DNA of 64,000 nucleotides from Actinomycetota bacterium (GTDB lineage: Bacteria > Actinomycetota > Acidimicrobiia > IMCC26256 > PALSA-555), in assembly GCA_003140175.1 (NCBI GenBank), contig PLJD01000112.1, positions 61,322 through 125,321 of the forward strand. Direction: 5' to 3'. Both the position numbers and the translations under genes were made by a program. Below the pieces are notes generated by a model. The model was not told the DNA's origin, made no database searches, and worked only from the letters and a program-made list of their open reading frames with translations. Positions 51,645 through 60,154 of this stretch are shown here, in pieces (positions within the stretch are counted from its first letter, which is position 1; the number at the start of each line of letters is the position of its first letter).

Positions 51645-52469
51645 ATGGACGCGGTCGGAATCCTGCACCCCGGTGAAATGGGAGCTGCAATCGCCGCCGG
51701 GCTCGTGGGCACGACGGAGGTCGTGTGGGCCGGAGAGGCTCGGAGCCCGGCCTCCCGAGCCCGCGCGGACGCGGCGGACCTCCGAGACGTCGGAAGCCTG
51801 GCGGCCTTGGCAGACACCGCGGCGGTCCTGATCGCCGTCTGCCCGCCGGACGCGGCGGCGCAGGTCGCTGCGTCGGTGGCCACCCTGGGCTTCGGCGGCC
51901 TTTACGTCGACGCGAACGCGATCTCGCCGACCACCGCCCGAACGATCGACAGATCCGTGACCACCGCCGGCGCCACGTACGTCGACGGCGGCATCATCGG
52001 AGGTCCGGGTGCGCCCCGGTTGTTCCTCAGCGGAGAGGGAGCCGCCGTCTTGGCTGCCCGCTTCGGACCACCCGTCGAACCGGTCATTCTTGACTGCGGA
52101 ACCTACGCCGCGTCGGCACTCAAAATGACCTACGCCGGTTGGACGAAGGGCACTACGGCCCTGCTGCTCGCACTCAACGCCGCCGCTCGCGGGCTCGGCA
52201 TCGAAGACGCGCTGCTTGCCGAATGGGAGCGATCACAACCGGCCCTTTCCGGCCGGATCAAGGGAAGTGTTCGGAGCACCCGGAAGGCGTGGCGCTGGAG
52301 TGGTGAGATGCGCGAGATCGCACAAACACTGGCCGACGTCGGTATCCCGGCCGGCTTCTACTCGAGCGCGGCCGACGTCTATGACCGGCTCCACTCCCTC
52401 AAGGACGATGGCGAGACCACGCTCGAGGAAATCCTCGGCCTCCTGCTACGACCAGACGGGGAGCACTAA
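51645..52469 (+). CDS. NAD(P)-dependent oxidoreductase (6PGDH-like with DUF1932)
   Basis: 274 residues from ATG (MDAVGILHPGEMGAAIAAGL); G-x-x-x-(P/G)-G-x-M-G is the beta-hydroxyacid-dehydrogenase-type Rossmann motif. Substrate-side motif YVDGGIIGGPGAP and the catalytic-Lys region SALKMTYAGWTKGTTALLLA are followed by the DUF1932 C-terminal helices. Such proteins reduce or oxidise 2- or 3-hydroxy acids or imines; substrate unknown. The frame is open upstream, but nothing before this ATG fits the fold. The 51267-51644 gap shows no other gene. Confidence 0.87.
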   Translation: MDAVGILHPGEMGAAIAAGLVGTTEVVWAGEARSPASRARADAADLRDVGSLAALADTAAVLIAVCPPDAAAQVAASVATLGFGGLYVDANAISPTTARTIDRSVTTAGATYVDGGIIGGPGAPRLFLSGEGAAVLAARFGPPVEPVILDCGTYAASALKMTYAGWTKGTTALLLALNAAARGLGIEDALLAEWERSQPALSGRIKGSVRSTRKAWRWSGEMREIAQTLADVGIPAGFYSSAADVYDRLHSLKDDGETTLEEILGLLLRPDGEH

Positions 52470-52658
52470 CCATCCCTACCTTGCTACCGGAGTAGGACCA
52501 CCGGAGCAACCAGTAGCCGAGTCGCAGCTCTGTCGGCCAGAGTCCGGTCCCAATCCGTTGAGGCCTCATTTCACAAGTTGAGGCCGGTAGGTGTTGACTG
52601 GGCCTGAGAATTGGAGATCACGTAGCGACGTGGCCTGCAGTCGATGAGAGGAGAGGGC

Positions 52659-52874
52659 ATGACCGAGAGCGTGTACAAGGTCATTGAACTGGTGGGCACG
52701 AGCACGGACTCGTGGGAGAAGGCAGCTGCGGCTGCAGTCACCCGGGCTGGTGAGTCCCTGCGGGAACTGCGGATCGCCGAGGTTGTGGAACTCGACATGA
52801 CCATCGACAATGGTTCGGTGGCGACTTATCGCGCGAAGGTGCGGGTGTCCTTCAAGTACGAGGGCGGCAGCTAG
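52659..52874 (+). CDS. Dodecin family protein
   Basis: 71 residues with a strong purine-rich ribosome-binding site (GAGGAGAGGG) before the ATG. Sequence YKVIELVGTSTDSWEKAAAA, ESLRELRIAEVVELDMTIDN, YRAKVRVSFKYEG is a full-length dodecin: beta-alpha-beta-beta with V-Y-K-(V/I)-x-E-(L/I)-x-G-x-S. Dodecins form hollow 12-mers that store flavins or CoA. Alone between repeat-bearing gaps. Confidence 0.94.
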   Translation: MTESVYKVIELVGTSTDSWEKAAAAAVTRAGESLRELRIAEVVELDMTIDNGSVATYRAKVRVSFKYEGGS

Positions 52875-53006
52875 CCCGCCATCAACGCAGAGCCAGTGCA
52901 AGTCCGCGACGGGCGTAGCCAATCCACGGCTAGGTGGAGACGCCCATCGACCGCTCGCGGTTCCCGAAACCTCCCCCCGCCAGATGCAATCAGCTATCCG
53001 CCAAGT

Positions 53007-53033
53007 GACTCGTGGTCACCGCAATCTCGGGTC
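53007..53033. repeat. Palindromic repeat, copy 38 (degenerate)
   Basis: Left GACTCGTGGT, centre caccgca, right ATCTCGGGTC; 27 bases kept though both arms carry changes. A half copy (ccgCTCGCGGT, centre tcccgaa, acc) lies just upstream at about 52950-52972. Confidence 0.7.
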
Positions 53034-53058
53034 GGCGCGGGAGCCCGCTCCAACATGC

Positions 53059-53085
53059 GACTCGCGATCTATGGATCCGCGAGTC
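53059..53085. repeat. 27-bp palindromic repeat, copy 39
   Basis: Arms GACTCGCGAT / TCCGCGAGTC, centre ctatgga. Convergent gap 52875-53288, which holds no gene. Confidence 0.93.
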
Positions 53086-53288
53086 AATACGTAGCGCGTC
53101 CAAAACTCAGTCGTAGTGTGCCGACACCCACGACGCGAGCGCACCGGGGCGAACCAGCAGCGGTCGGCAGGAAGACCCAAGTCTCACAGCCCGTGAGCGC
53201 ATCTCGCTTCGCAGTTCTCTGTTGCCCTCAAGTCAGGTAGGCGTCCGTAGCCGTTCGTCGCTCCTCTACGGAAGCCGCAGAGAGACCT

Positions 53289-54377
53289 TTACTGCGTAGG
53301 CGTATGACAGACAATCGCATCAAAAGAGCAGTGATCCATGATCCTTCTACGGATCGTCATTGGGACCTGTTCCAGGAGTGGCTCGACGATCCACTTGAGC
53401 GACTCGGCGACGAAGCCACCACGCGGCCGCTTCTTTGGAAACGCTCGCATCGGACTTCGGAACCGTTGGAAGCCGGCGCGTTTGAGCAGCGCTCGGAGCT
53501 CTCGATGTGAGTACTCGCGGAGATGCAGGCCCATTGCTTGCTCCCCGGCAGGAATCACGAACCTGCTCACGTCGTGCGGTCCCGTCAGGCGATTCGGGGT
53601 ACAAGTTATGAGGCGACCGCCCGGCTTCAGCATTCGCCGGATAGCTGCTAGATACTGGTCAGCGACTGATCTCGGCAAGTGCTCTATGACGTCGTTCCAA
53701 AATACGATATCGAAGGCATCCATCTGTTCGTAGTGGCCTGCGAGATCGAGCAACTCTCCCTCGCGCAGCTCCACCAAGTCGACCCCACACTGACCGTTGC
53801 CTTGGCACGAAGCAGCATGTCGGGGAACGAGTGACGCGCCGTCGATCACCAGGTCGCAACCCCAGCACTCAACTCTGCCGAGCGGTGCCTTTCGTGACCC
53901 GGAGAACGACTCCTGGTGCTTCCGGAACGACCCACAGAGAAACGGATAGAGCTCGCCACGTCCTACACCGATCTCGAGCAAGCGTAAGACGGGCGTTCGT
54001 CCGGCTTCGCTCTTTCGGCCCTTCGCGTGTAGCGCGCCGACGCATTGGTCGCTCAGAAGCCGACCATGGGACTGCCGGAAGCCAAACGATATGGGACGAT
54101 GCAGTCGGCGATCGTAAGCGCTACTCAACTCGTGAATGCACGAGTACGCCTCGCGCTGCAGCGACCGGCTAGCCTGCAAATCCCAGGGCATGCTTAATAG
54201 GCGCGCGGCATATTCGTGTTCCTCTCGGAACCAGAGCGCGAGCAACTCGGAGGACTCCAAGTCGGCTGTATCTAGATATGACCCGTTACTGAGAAGAATC
54301 GGGTGCGGAACGTCCTCTCGGTGGCCTGCTTCCCCATCTGATTCCCCGGGATTCGCGAAACGGGATGTCTTGGACAC
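53289..54377 (-). CDS. Class I SAM-dependent methyltransferase
   Basis: 362 residues. Motif I LLEIGVGRGELYPFL (E-x-G-x-G-x-G), acidic post-I CWGCDLV, motif II-like FDIVFWNDVIEHLPRSVADQ, and LKPGGRLITCTPNRLTGPHD as in UbiE/Ubie-Coq5 and glycan methyltransferases. Around 110 residues before the fold have no known domain. The C-terminus contains REYSHRELRALLKRAGFQRF, typical of small-molecule methyltransferases. The start ATG is the first in the frame; the true N-terminus may be later. Function in glycan or natural-product modification is possible but unproven. Confidence 0.85.
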   Translation of the reverse strand: MSKTSRFANPGESDGEAGHREDVPHPILLSNGSYLDTADLESSELLALWFREEHEYAARLLSMPWDLQASRSLQREAYSCIHELSSAYDRRLHRPISFGFRQSHGRLLSDQCVGALHAKGRKSEAGRTPVLRLLEIGVGRGELYPFLCGSFRKHQESFSGSRKAPLGRVECWGCDLVIDGASLVPRHAASCQGNGQCGVDLVELREGELLDLAGHYEQMDAFDIVFWNDVIEHLPRSVADQYLAAIRRMLKPGGRLITCTPNRLTGPHDVSRFVIPAGEQAMGLHLREYSHRELRALLKRAGFQRFRSPMRAFPKKRPRGGFVAESLKWIVEPLLEQVPMTIRRRIMDHCSFDAIVCHTPTQ

Positions 54378-54537
54378 ACGGGGACACTAATGCCGCGGCA
54401 AACGCCGGTTCGGCGGTAGCTGGCATGACGACCGCGCTTGGCGAGCGCTCGATTTGCATGTCGGGTTGGGGCAATGCTCGTGCCCGCGGCGGTCTGCGGG
54501 TGCCGAGGCGCATACCCGTGGCGGAGTGGCTCCGGTC

Positions 54538-54564
54538 GAGTCGCGGTCGTGGGAACCGCGAGTC
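54538..54564. repeat. Palindromic repeat, copy 40
   Basis: Arms GAgTCGCGGT / ACCGCGAGTC, centre cgtggga (same centre as copy 25). Divergent gap 54378-54914, otherwise empty. Confidence 0.93.
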
Positions 54565-54914
54565 GCGTATCGCTGCGCTCGGTCCGGGCCGGCCAGCGCA
54601 CCGCGTGTGGAGCTGCCACATGGCATCTCGAGATGCTCTTGATCGGGGGGAGATACCGGCGCTGCACCTCCCGTCAGACACGTGTTCGAAGCGAATGCGA
54701 CCGTAGACCACCTCTCCTTGGCTGCTCCGTCGTCCTCTATCCGTTACCGAGTTGGCCCCTTCGGTAGACAACCGCAAGGATCTCGCTCCGCGGTCTGCGT
54801 CGCCGCCCCTTCTGGAGTGGTATTGGCTGTGGACGACAGAGGCTTCGAATGCGATGAAAGGGGGCAGGGACGGATCGTCTCCGAGAGCAGGTCGAGGCCT
54901 GGATCGGCAGGCCG

Positions 54915-55871
54915 ATGAGCGCGTCGGGACCCTCGGTGGCACCCGATGTCGTGAACCTTCCGATGATCCGCCACTGGGTGGATGCCCTCGACGACCGCGA
55001 CCCGGTGTATCTGGACGAGGCCTTCGCCGCGACGACCCGGTTCGGGGGGATCGTGGCCCCTCCGGCGATGCTGCAGACGTGGACGATGGCTCGTCCCCGG
55101 ATCGAGGGAATCGCGGCCCGGGGTGGTGCGGCAGGCGAAATTGATGCGGACAGCACGCTGGGTTTGCTCATCGCTGGCGGTTTCACGGGCACGCTGGCGA
55201 CGAACTCCGAGCTCGAGTTCGTTCGGTACCTGCGGTTGGGGGATCGACTGCAGTCGTCAACCGCGTTGGAGTCGGTGTCGGAGCGCAAGGGCACCACACT
55301 CGGTCTGGGGTACTTCGTCACCTGGGTCACTACCTACAGCGATGACGAGGGAGCGGTCGTGGGTCGGCAGCACTTCCGCATCTACAAGTTCGAGCCCCGG
55401 AGCGTAGCCTCGGTCGAGTCGGCCAAGAGAGCTCGCCCGCGGTCGCGCCATGAGGCTGGCGCTGGGGGGGAGTTGGTGCCCTTCGACCTCGACGTGACGG
55501 CGACCTTGATTGTTGCAGGCGCGATCGCGTCGCGAGACTTCATGCCGGCGCACCATGATCGCGCCTTCGCCACTGCACAGGGGGCACCAGATATCTTCAT
55601 GAACATCCTCACCACCAACGGATACGTCTCCCGGTTCGTAACCGATTGGGCGGGTCCAGAGGCGATGCTGCGCAGTATCTCGATACGCCTGGGTGCCCCG
55701 GCGGTGCCTGGGCACACGCTGCGATTCACCGGGCAAGTCACCGAAGAACGCGGCGAGGGATCTGAGCGAGTAGTCCAGGTGGCGATCCGAGCCACCAATG
55801 ACCTCGGTGACCACGCGACCGGCACCGTCGTCCTCACGCTGCCATCCGACGACGTGCTAGGTGACCCGTGA
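54915..55871 (+). CDS. MaoC family (FAS1-type) dehydratase/hydratase
   Basis: 318 residues with two hot-dog units: an N-terminal FAS1-like dehydratase half (MIRHWVDALDDRDPVYLDEA, TRFGGIVAPPAMLQTWTM, LEFVRYLRLGDRLQSSTALE) and a C-terminal MaoC half with the hydratase motif FMPAHHDRAFATAQGAPDIF (D-x4-H type), FVTDWAGPEAMLRSISIRLG. They hydrate or dehydrate enoyl/3-hydroxyacyl-CoA. The reading frame stays similar to the family for about 11 residues before the ATG (QVEAWIGRP) but has no start codon there. The stop overlaps the next gene's GTG (GTGA). Confidence 0.86.
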   Translation: MSASGPSVAPDVVNLPMIRHWVDALDDRDPVYLDEAFAATTRFGGIVAPPAMLQTWTMARPRIEGIAARGGAAGEIDADSTLGLLIAGGFTGTLATNSELEFVRYLRLGDRLQSSTALESVSERKGTTLGLGYFVTWVTTYSDDEGAVVGRQHFRIYKFEPRSVASVESAKRARPRSRHEAGAGGELVPFDLDVTATLIVAGAIASRDFMPAHHDRAFATAQGAPDIFMNILTTNGYVSRFVTDWAGPEAMLRSISIRLGAPAVPGHTLRFTGQVTEERGEGSERVVQVAIRATNDLGDHATGTVVLTLPSDDVLGDP

Positions 55872-56737
55872 CCGAACCTTCAAGGCTGCTGACGGGAGAG
55901 AACGAGCCGATGTCCGAAGTGCCGACACTCATGGCAGTGCATGCACATCCGGATGACGAATCCTCCAGCACTGGCGGCATCCTGGCCCGATATGCCGATG
56001 AGGGTGTGCGGACCGTCGTCGTCACCTGCACGAACGGGGAATATGGGGATGCGCCTGGCGGCATCAAGCCCGGAGCGAAGGGTCACGATCCCGAAGTCGT
56101 TGCGCGCATCCGCCGCGGCGAGCTTGAGCGTGCCTGTGCCCTCCTCGGCGTGTACCGCGTCGAGCTGCTCGACTACCACGACTCGGGCATGGCCGATTGG
56201 GAATACCGCACCAGTACTGACGCCTTCTGCAACGTACCGATCGGCGAAGCAGCTAGCCGGCTCGTCCGACTGTTCGAGAAGTACCGTTCCGACGTCGTCG
56301 TCACCTACGCCGACGATGCGGGCTACGACCATCCCGACCACGTGCACACGACCCGCGTGACGATGGCCGCCATCGAGCGCTCCGAAATCCCGAAGAAGGC
56401 GTACTGGTCAGTGATCCGCGCCAGCTCGTTCGCCCGGTTCCGCGAACTCCTCGTGGAACGGGGTGTCGAGATTGACTTTCCGCAACCCAACCCCGAAATC
56501 GTTCGGCGGATGAGGGAGCTCGAGGAGCGCATCACGACCACGATCGATGTCAGCCGCTTCGTTGAGCGCAAGCGCGCAGCCCTTCAGCTCCACGCCAGTC
56601 AGATCGAGGAGTCGTTCTTCGCAAAGCTTCCCGCTGACGCATTCCGTACCATCTTCGCCGACGAGGACTACATCCGCGTTCACGACACGACTGGTGCGGT
56701 CGTGCCTGAGAGCGACCTGTTCGATGGAATGCGCTGA
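55868..56737 (+). CDS. PIG-L/LmbE family deacetylase
   Basis: 289 residues from GTG overlapping the MaoC stop; an ATG at 55910 is an alternative. Zinc-binding motif AVHAHPDDESSSTGG (H-P-D-D) and the distal His in YDHPDHVHTTR, as in mycothiol biosynthesis/conjugate amidases and N-acetylglucosaminyl-phosphatidylinositol deacetylases. Further RRGELERACALLGVYRVELL. Members hydrolyse N-acetyl from amino sugars or cysteine conjugates. The mycothiol role is plausible for this lineage; the pairing with MaoC suggests detoxification or catabolism, both inference. Confidence 0.88.
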   Translation: MTEPSRLLTGENEPMSEVPTLMAVHAHPDDESSSTGGILARYADEGVRTVVVTCTNGEYGDAPGGIKPGAKGHDPEVVARIRRGELERACALLGVYRVELLDYHDSGMADWEYRTSTDAFCNVPIGEAASRLVRLFEKYRSDVVVTYADDAGYDHPDHVHTTRVTMAAIERSEIPKKAYWSVIRASSFARFRELLVERGVEIDFPQPNPEIVRRMRELEERITTTIDVSRFVERKRAALQLHASQIEESFFAKLPADAFRTIFADEDYIRVHDTTGAVVPESDLFDGMR

Positions 56738-56851
56738 GGGCCACGACACTGTTATCCGAGTCGCGCGTTGGAACGCATGCGCGGACCCCTCTGCGGCCTG
56801 CTGCGAGGCTTCCGACAGTCTGTGGCCAACGCGACCCGCAGCGGGCCCGCC

Positions 56852-56878
56852 GACTCGCGGTTCCGGGAACCGCGAGTC
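56852..56878. repeat. 27-bp palindromic repeat, copy 41
   Basis: Arms GACTCGCGGT / ACCGCGAGTC, centre tccggga; perfect. In a 445-base gap between + genes; no other feature seen in it. Confidence 0.96.
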
Positions 56879-57181
56879 AGGCGAGCCTCGATGTGCTCGG
56901 GAGAGCGCCAGGGTGCGCCGGAGTCGTGCGTGAGCAATGCGGTCGAGCCATCCCGGATCGTGAGCATCTCGGGGAGTTGACTCCTACGGCACGCTGGGTT
57001 GGGCGACCCCGGTATGGGGCCAGATCACCGCGCAGGTCCCAACTCCGAAGGCGGTGCGGCACTCGGGGAACGCTTGGGTGAGCCAGTGGTCTTGGACTGC
57101 TCTGGACTGGGCCCATGGCCCGCCGGTGGTCAAGGGGCGGAACGCGCGTCATTCTTGGGGTTCGCAAACCGCGTGGGGCGC

Positions 57182-57625
57182 ATGGTGAGACCAAATGGGC
57201 AGACCGACAGCACGGGGCCGGACGGGGAGATCCGCCAGCTCCGGGCGATGGCGGCGGCGCTCCGCGCCGAGCTCGAGGCGGCCGCCGACGCCCAAGCCCA
57301 CGCGGGCCGGCAGGTCATCGTGGAACGCGAGCAGGATCGCCGGGAGGCCCGGCAGTCGGTCGAGGCTCTGCGCTCGGCGCTCGAGGGCCTTCGGTTTGAG
57401 CACGACACCGCCATCGCCGCTGCGAACCGAGCCGCCGAGGATACGTTGAGTCAGGCTCGGCTCACCGTGGAGACGCTCCGAGCGGAGCTCGAGCGGCAAG
57501 CCGCCGACCACACGGCGGCGCTCGCCGACCAGGACCGCGAGTTCCGGGACGAGCGCAAACAGCTCACCAACATGATCACTGCGTTACGAGCCCAGTTGGA
57601 GGAGTGCCGTGGCCGTCAACGATGA
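57182..57625 (+). CDS. Coiled-coil protein coupled to adenylate cyclase
   Basis: 147 residues, mostly one long helix with heptad character: IRQLRAMAAALRAELEAAAD, EREQDRREARQSVEALRSAL, LSQARLTVETLRAELERQAA, RDERKQLTNMITALRAQLEE. Ala/Glu/Arg-rich. No signal or catalytic motif. Its end overlaps the start of the cyclase gene by 17 bases, so the two are translated together; it could be a regulatory or scaffolding partner. An open frame extends further upstream, but its composition is unlike coding. Confidence 0.65.
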   Translation: MVRPNGQTDSTGPDGEIRQLRAMAAALRAELEAAADAQAHAGRQVIVEREQDRREARQSVEALRSALEGLRFEHDTAIAAANRAAEDTLSQARLTVETLRAELERQAADHTAALADQDREFRDERKQLTNMITALRAQLEECRGRQR

Positions 57626-59900
57626 GCCGATCCCACCGCAAAACGCCCTCTCACCGACCGAGCAGGCCAAGCGGCTCCGGCTAGCCGAGACGCTAGTCAC
57701 CGTGTCGCGGACCGTCGCGTCCATGGAGACGTTGGATGAGGTCCTCGCCACCCTGGTCGAGCTGACCACACGGGAGACGGACGCTGACCGTGGCACGTTG
57801 TTTCTCAACGACCCGGCCACCGGCGAGCTGTACTCGCGGGTGGCGCAAGGCCAGCGATCTCGTGAGATTCGCTTCCCAAACGATGTCGGAATCGCGGGTC
57901 ATGTCTTCCACACTGGGTCCGGCCTCATCGTCAATGACGCGTACCGGCATCCACACTTCAATCCAGACATCGACGAGCAGACCGGCTACCGGACCGAGCG
58001 GCTTGCGTGCGCCCCCGTGCGGACCATGAAGGGTTCGATCATCGGCGTCGCCCAGGTTCTGAACAAGCGGAAGGGCGATTTCACGAGTGAAGAACTGTCG
58101 CTGCTGGAGGAGATGACGACCCAAGCCGCCGTCGCGCTCATGAACAGCCAGTACGTCGAGAGCATGGAACGCAAGCGGTCGGAGGAGCTGCAGTTCCTCG
58201 AACTGGTCTCGGACATTACCTCCGAGCTCGACCTCGGGGCCCTGCTGCAGCGAATCATGGGCGAGGCCACCCGCCTGCTCAAGGCCGACCGGTCAACCCT
58301 ATTCCTGAACGACATTCGCTCCGGGCAGCTCTTCGCTCGCGTTGCCGACGGCGATTCGGTTGACGAGATTCGGTTTCCGAACAACACCGGCATCGCCGGG
58401 ACCGTGTTCACGACCGGAGAATCGATCAACATCCCATACGCGTACGCAGATCTTCGGTTCAATCCGGATTTCGACAAGCAGACTGGGTACTTCACCCGGT
58501 CAATCCTGTGCGTCCCGGTCGTCAGCAAGACCGGAGAGACAATCGGAGTGACCCAGATCCTCAACAAGCGCGGTGGACCGTTCACGGGCGAAGACGAGCA
58601 GCGCCTCAAAGCCTTCACCGCGCAGGTGTCGATCGCGCTGCAGAACGCCAAGCTCTTCGATGACGTCCAGACCATGAAGAACTACAACGAAGCGATGTTG
58701 GAGAGCATGTCCAACGGCGTCCTCACGTTGGATGAGGACCGGATCGCGACCTGCAACGCCGCCGCCGCGGGCATTCTGCGGTCGAACGAAGCCGCGGTGA
58801 TCGGCCAAGCGACCGAGACGGTCCTGGGGACCGCCAATCCACTGCTCATCGGCATGATCGAGCGTGTGCAAGAGACTCAGAGCCCCGAACTGGCCATGGA
58901 TGTCGATCTGACCGTCGGCGAGGAGACAGAGACCGTCTCGGTCAACGCCACGGTGCTGCCGTTGATCAGCGCCGACGCGAAGCGCCTCGGAACGATGGTG
59001 ATGCTCGAAGACATCAGCGGCGAGAAGCGGGTCAGGTCCACGATGGCCCGCTATATGGATCCCGGGCTCGCCGATCAGCTAGTGCGAAAGGACGAAGAGC
59101 TCCTGGGCGGCAAAAGCGTCGAGGTAACCATCATGTTTTCCGACGTCCGACGCTTTACCACAGTCGCCGAAGAGCTTGGAGCGCAGGGCACGGTCGCGCT
59201 GCTGAACGACTACTTCACCATCATGGTCGAGTGCATCCAGCAACAGGGCGGCATGCTCGACAAGTTCATCGGTGACGCGATCATGGCCGCCTTCGGCCTC
59301 CCCGTCTCACACGGCGACGACGCCGACAGGGGCGTCCGCGCCGCGATCGACATGATCACATCCCTGTTCGAGTGGAATCAGAGGCGCGTCTCTGACGGTC
59401 GAGCCCCGATCGACATGGGTATCGGGCTCAATACCGACCTCGTGGTCGCCGGCAACATCGGCAGCCCAAAACGCATGGACTTCACCATCATCGGCGACGG
59501 CGTCAACCTCGCTTCCCGCCTCGAGAGCGCATGCAAGCAGTACAGCGCCCGGATCCTGATCAGCGAGCACACCTACGGTCGACTGAAGGGCGTCTACCGG
59601 ACCCGGGAGGTCGATCACGTGATCGTGAAGGGGAAGACGGAGCCCGTCGGTATCTACGAGGTCCTCGACTACCACTCGAAAGAGACCTTCCCGAACCTGA
59701 TGGACGCGGTGAACTGCTTCCGGGACGGCTTTGAGAAGTACCGGCGCGGCGACTGGGACCAGGCGGTGACCGCGTTCGGCGAAGCCCTCAAGGCCAATCC
59801 CGATGACGAGCTGTCCCGGACCTACGTCGAGCGCTGCGAGCAGCTGCTCGCGAGCCCCCCCGAGGCGTGGGACGGCGTCTGGGCCATGACCTCGAAATAG
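57609..59900 (+). CDS. Class III adenylate/guanylate cyclase with two GAF domains
   Basis: 763 residues from a GTG. GAF 1 (about 35-195): RETDADRGTLFLNDPATGEL, FPNDVGIAGHVFHTGSGLIV, CAPVRTMKGSIIGVAQVLNK. GAF 2 (about 200-360): NNTGIAGTVFTTGESINIPY, CVPVVSKTGETIGVTQILNK. A PAS-like part follows (MLESMSNGVLTLDEDRIATC). The class III catalytic domain has metal Asp in IMFSDVRRFTTVAEEL, GGMLDKFIGDAIMAAFG with second Asp, and transition-state residues in GDGVNLASRLESACKQ. A TPR-like tail is KYRRGDWDQAVTAFGEALKA. Makes cAMP or cGMP in response to small ligands or phytochrome-like signals bound by GAF; substrate-specificity residues were not assigned. The cyclic-nucleotide-binding fragment at the window start is a distant possible partner. 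Confidence 0.93.
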   Translation: MAVNDEPIPPQNALSPTEQAKRLRLAETLVTVSRTVASMETLDEVLATLVELTTRETDADRGTLFLNDPATGELYSRVAQGQRSREIRFPNDVGIAGHVFHTGSGLIVNDAYRHPHFNPDIDEQTGYRTERLACAPVRTMKGSIIGVAQVLNKRKGDFTSEELSLLEEMTTQAAVALMNSQYVESMERKRSEELQFLELVSDITSELDLGALLQRIMGEATRLLKADRSTLFLNDIRSGQLFARVADGDSVDEIRFPNNTGIAGTVFTTGESINIPYAYADLRFNPDFDKQTGYFTRSILCVPVVSKTGETIGVTQILNKRGGPFTGEDEQRLKAFTAQVSIALQNAKLFDDVQTMKNYNEAMLESMSNGVLTLDEDRIATCNAAAAGILRSNEAAVIGQATETVLGTANPLLIGMIERVQETQSPELAMDVDLTVGEETETVSVNATVLPLISADAKRLGTMVMLEDISGEKRVRSTMARYMDPGLADQLVRKDEELLGGKSVEVTIMFSDVRRFTTVAEELGAQGTVALLNDYFTIMVECIQQQGGMLDKFIGDAIMAAFGLPVSHGDDADRGVRAAIDMITSLFEWNQRRVSDGRAPIDMGIGLNTDLVVAGNIGSPKRMDFTIIGDGVNLASRLESACKQYSARILISEHTYGRLKGVYRTREVDHVIVKGKTEPVGIYEVLDYHSKETFPNLMDAVNCFRDGFEKYRRGDWDQAVTAFGEALKANPDDELSRTYVERCEQLLASPPEAWDGVWAMTSK

Positions 59901-59964
59901 TCCCGAGACCGCAAGGCGCCGTCGACAGATCTTGCCTATCTCCTCGGCGATACTCCCATCAACG

Positions 59965-59991
59965 GACTCGCGGTCCTCGAGACCGCGAGTC
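59965..59991. repeat. 27-bp palindromic repeat, copy 42
   Basis: Arms GACTCGCGGT / ACCGCGAGTC, centre cctcgag; perfect. 64 bases after the cyclase stop. Confidence 0.96.
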
Positions 59992-60154
59992 GAGCCGATC
60001 GCGGCGTGGGTCGGAGCGCCAGCCCGCGGGAGCCAGAAACGACCCGCGCACGCTCGGAGAAGTCTTAGCCTGATTCGCGCCTCTCGAGCCCATTCCCTTT
60101 CCAAGCGGTCGCAGCAGAATCGAAAATCTGGCCCACTCGATACTGTGACCATCG

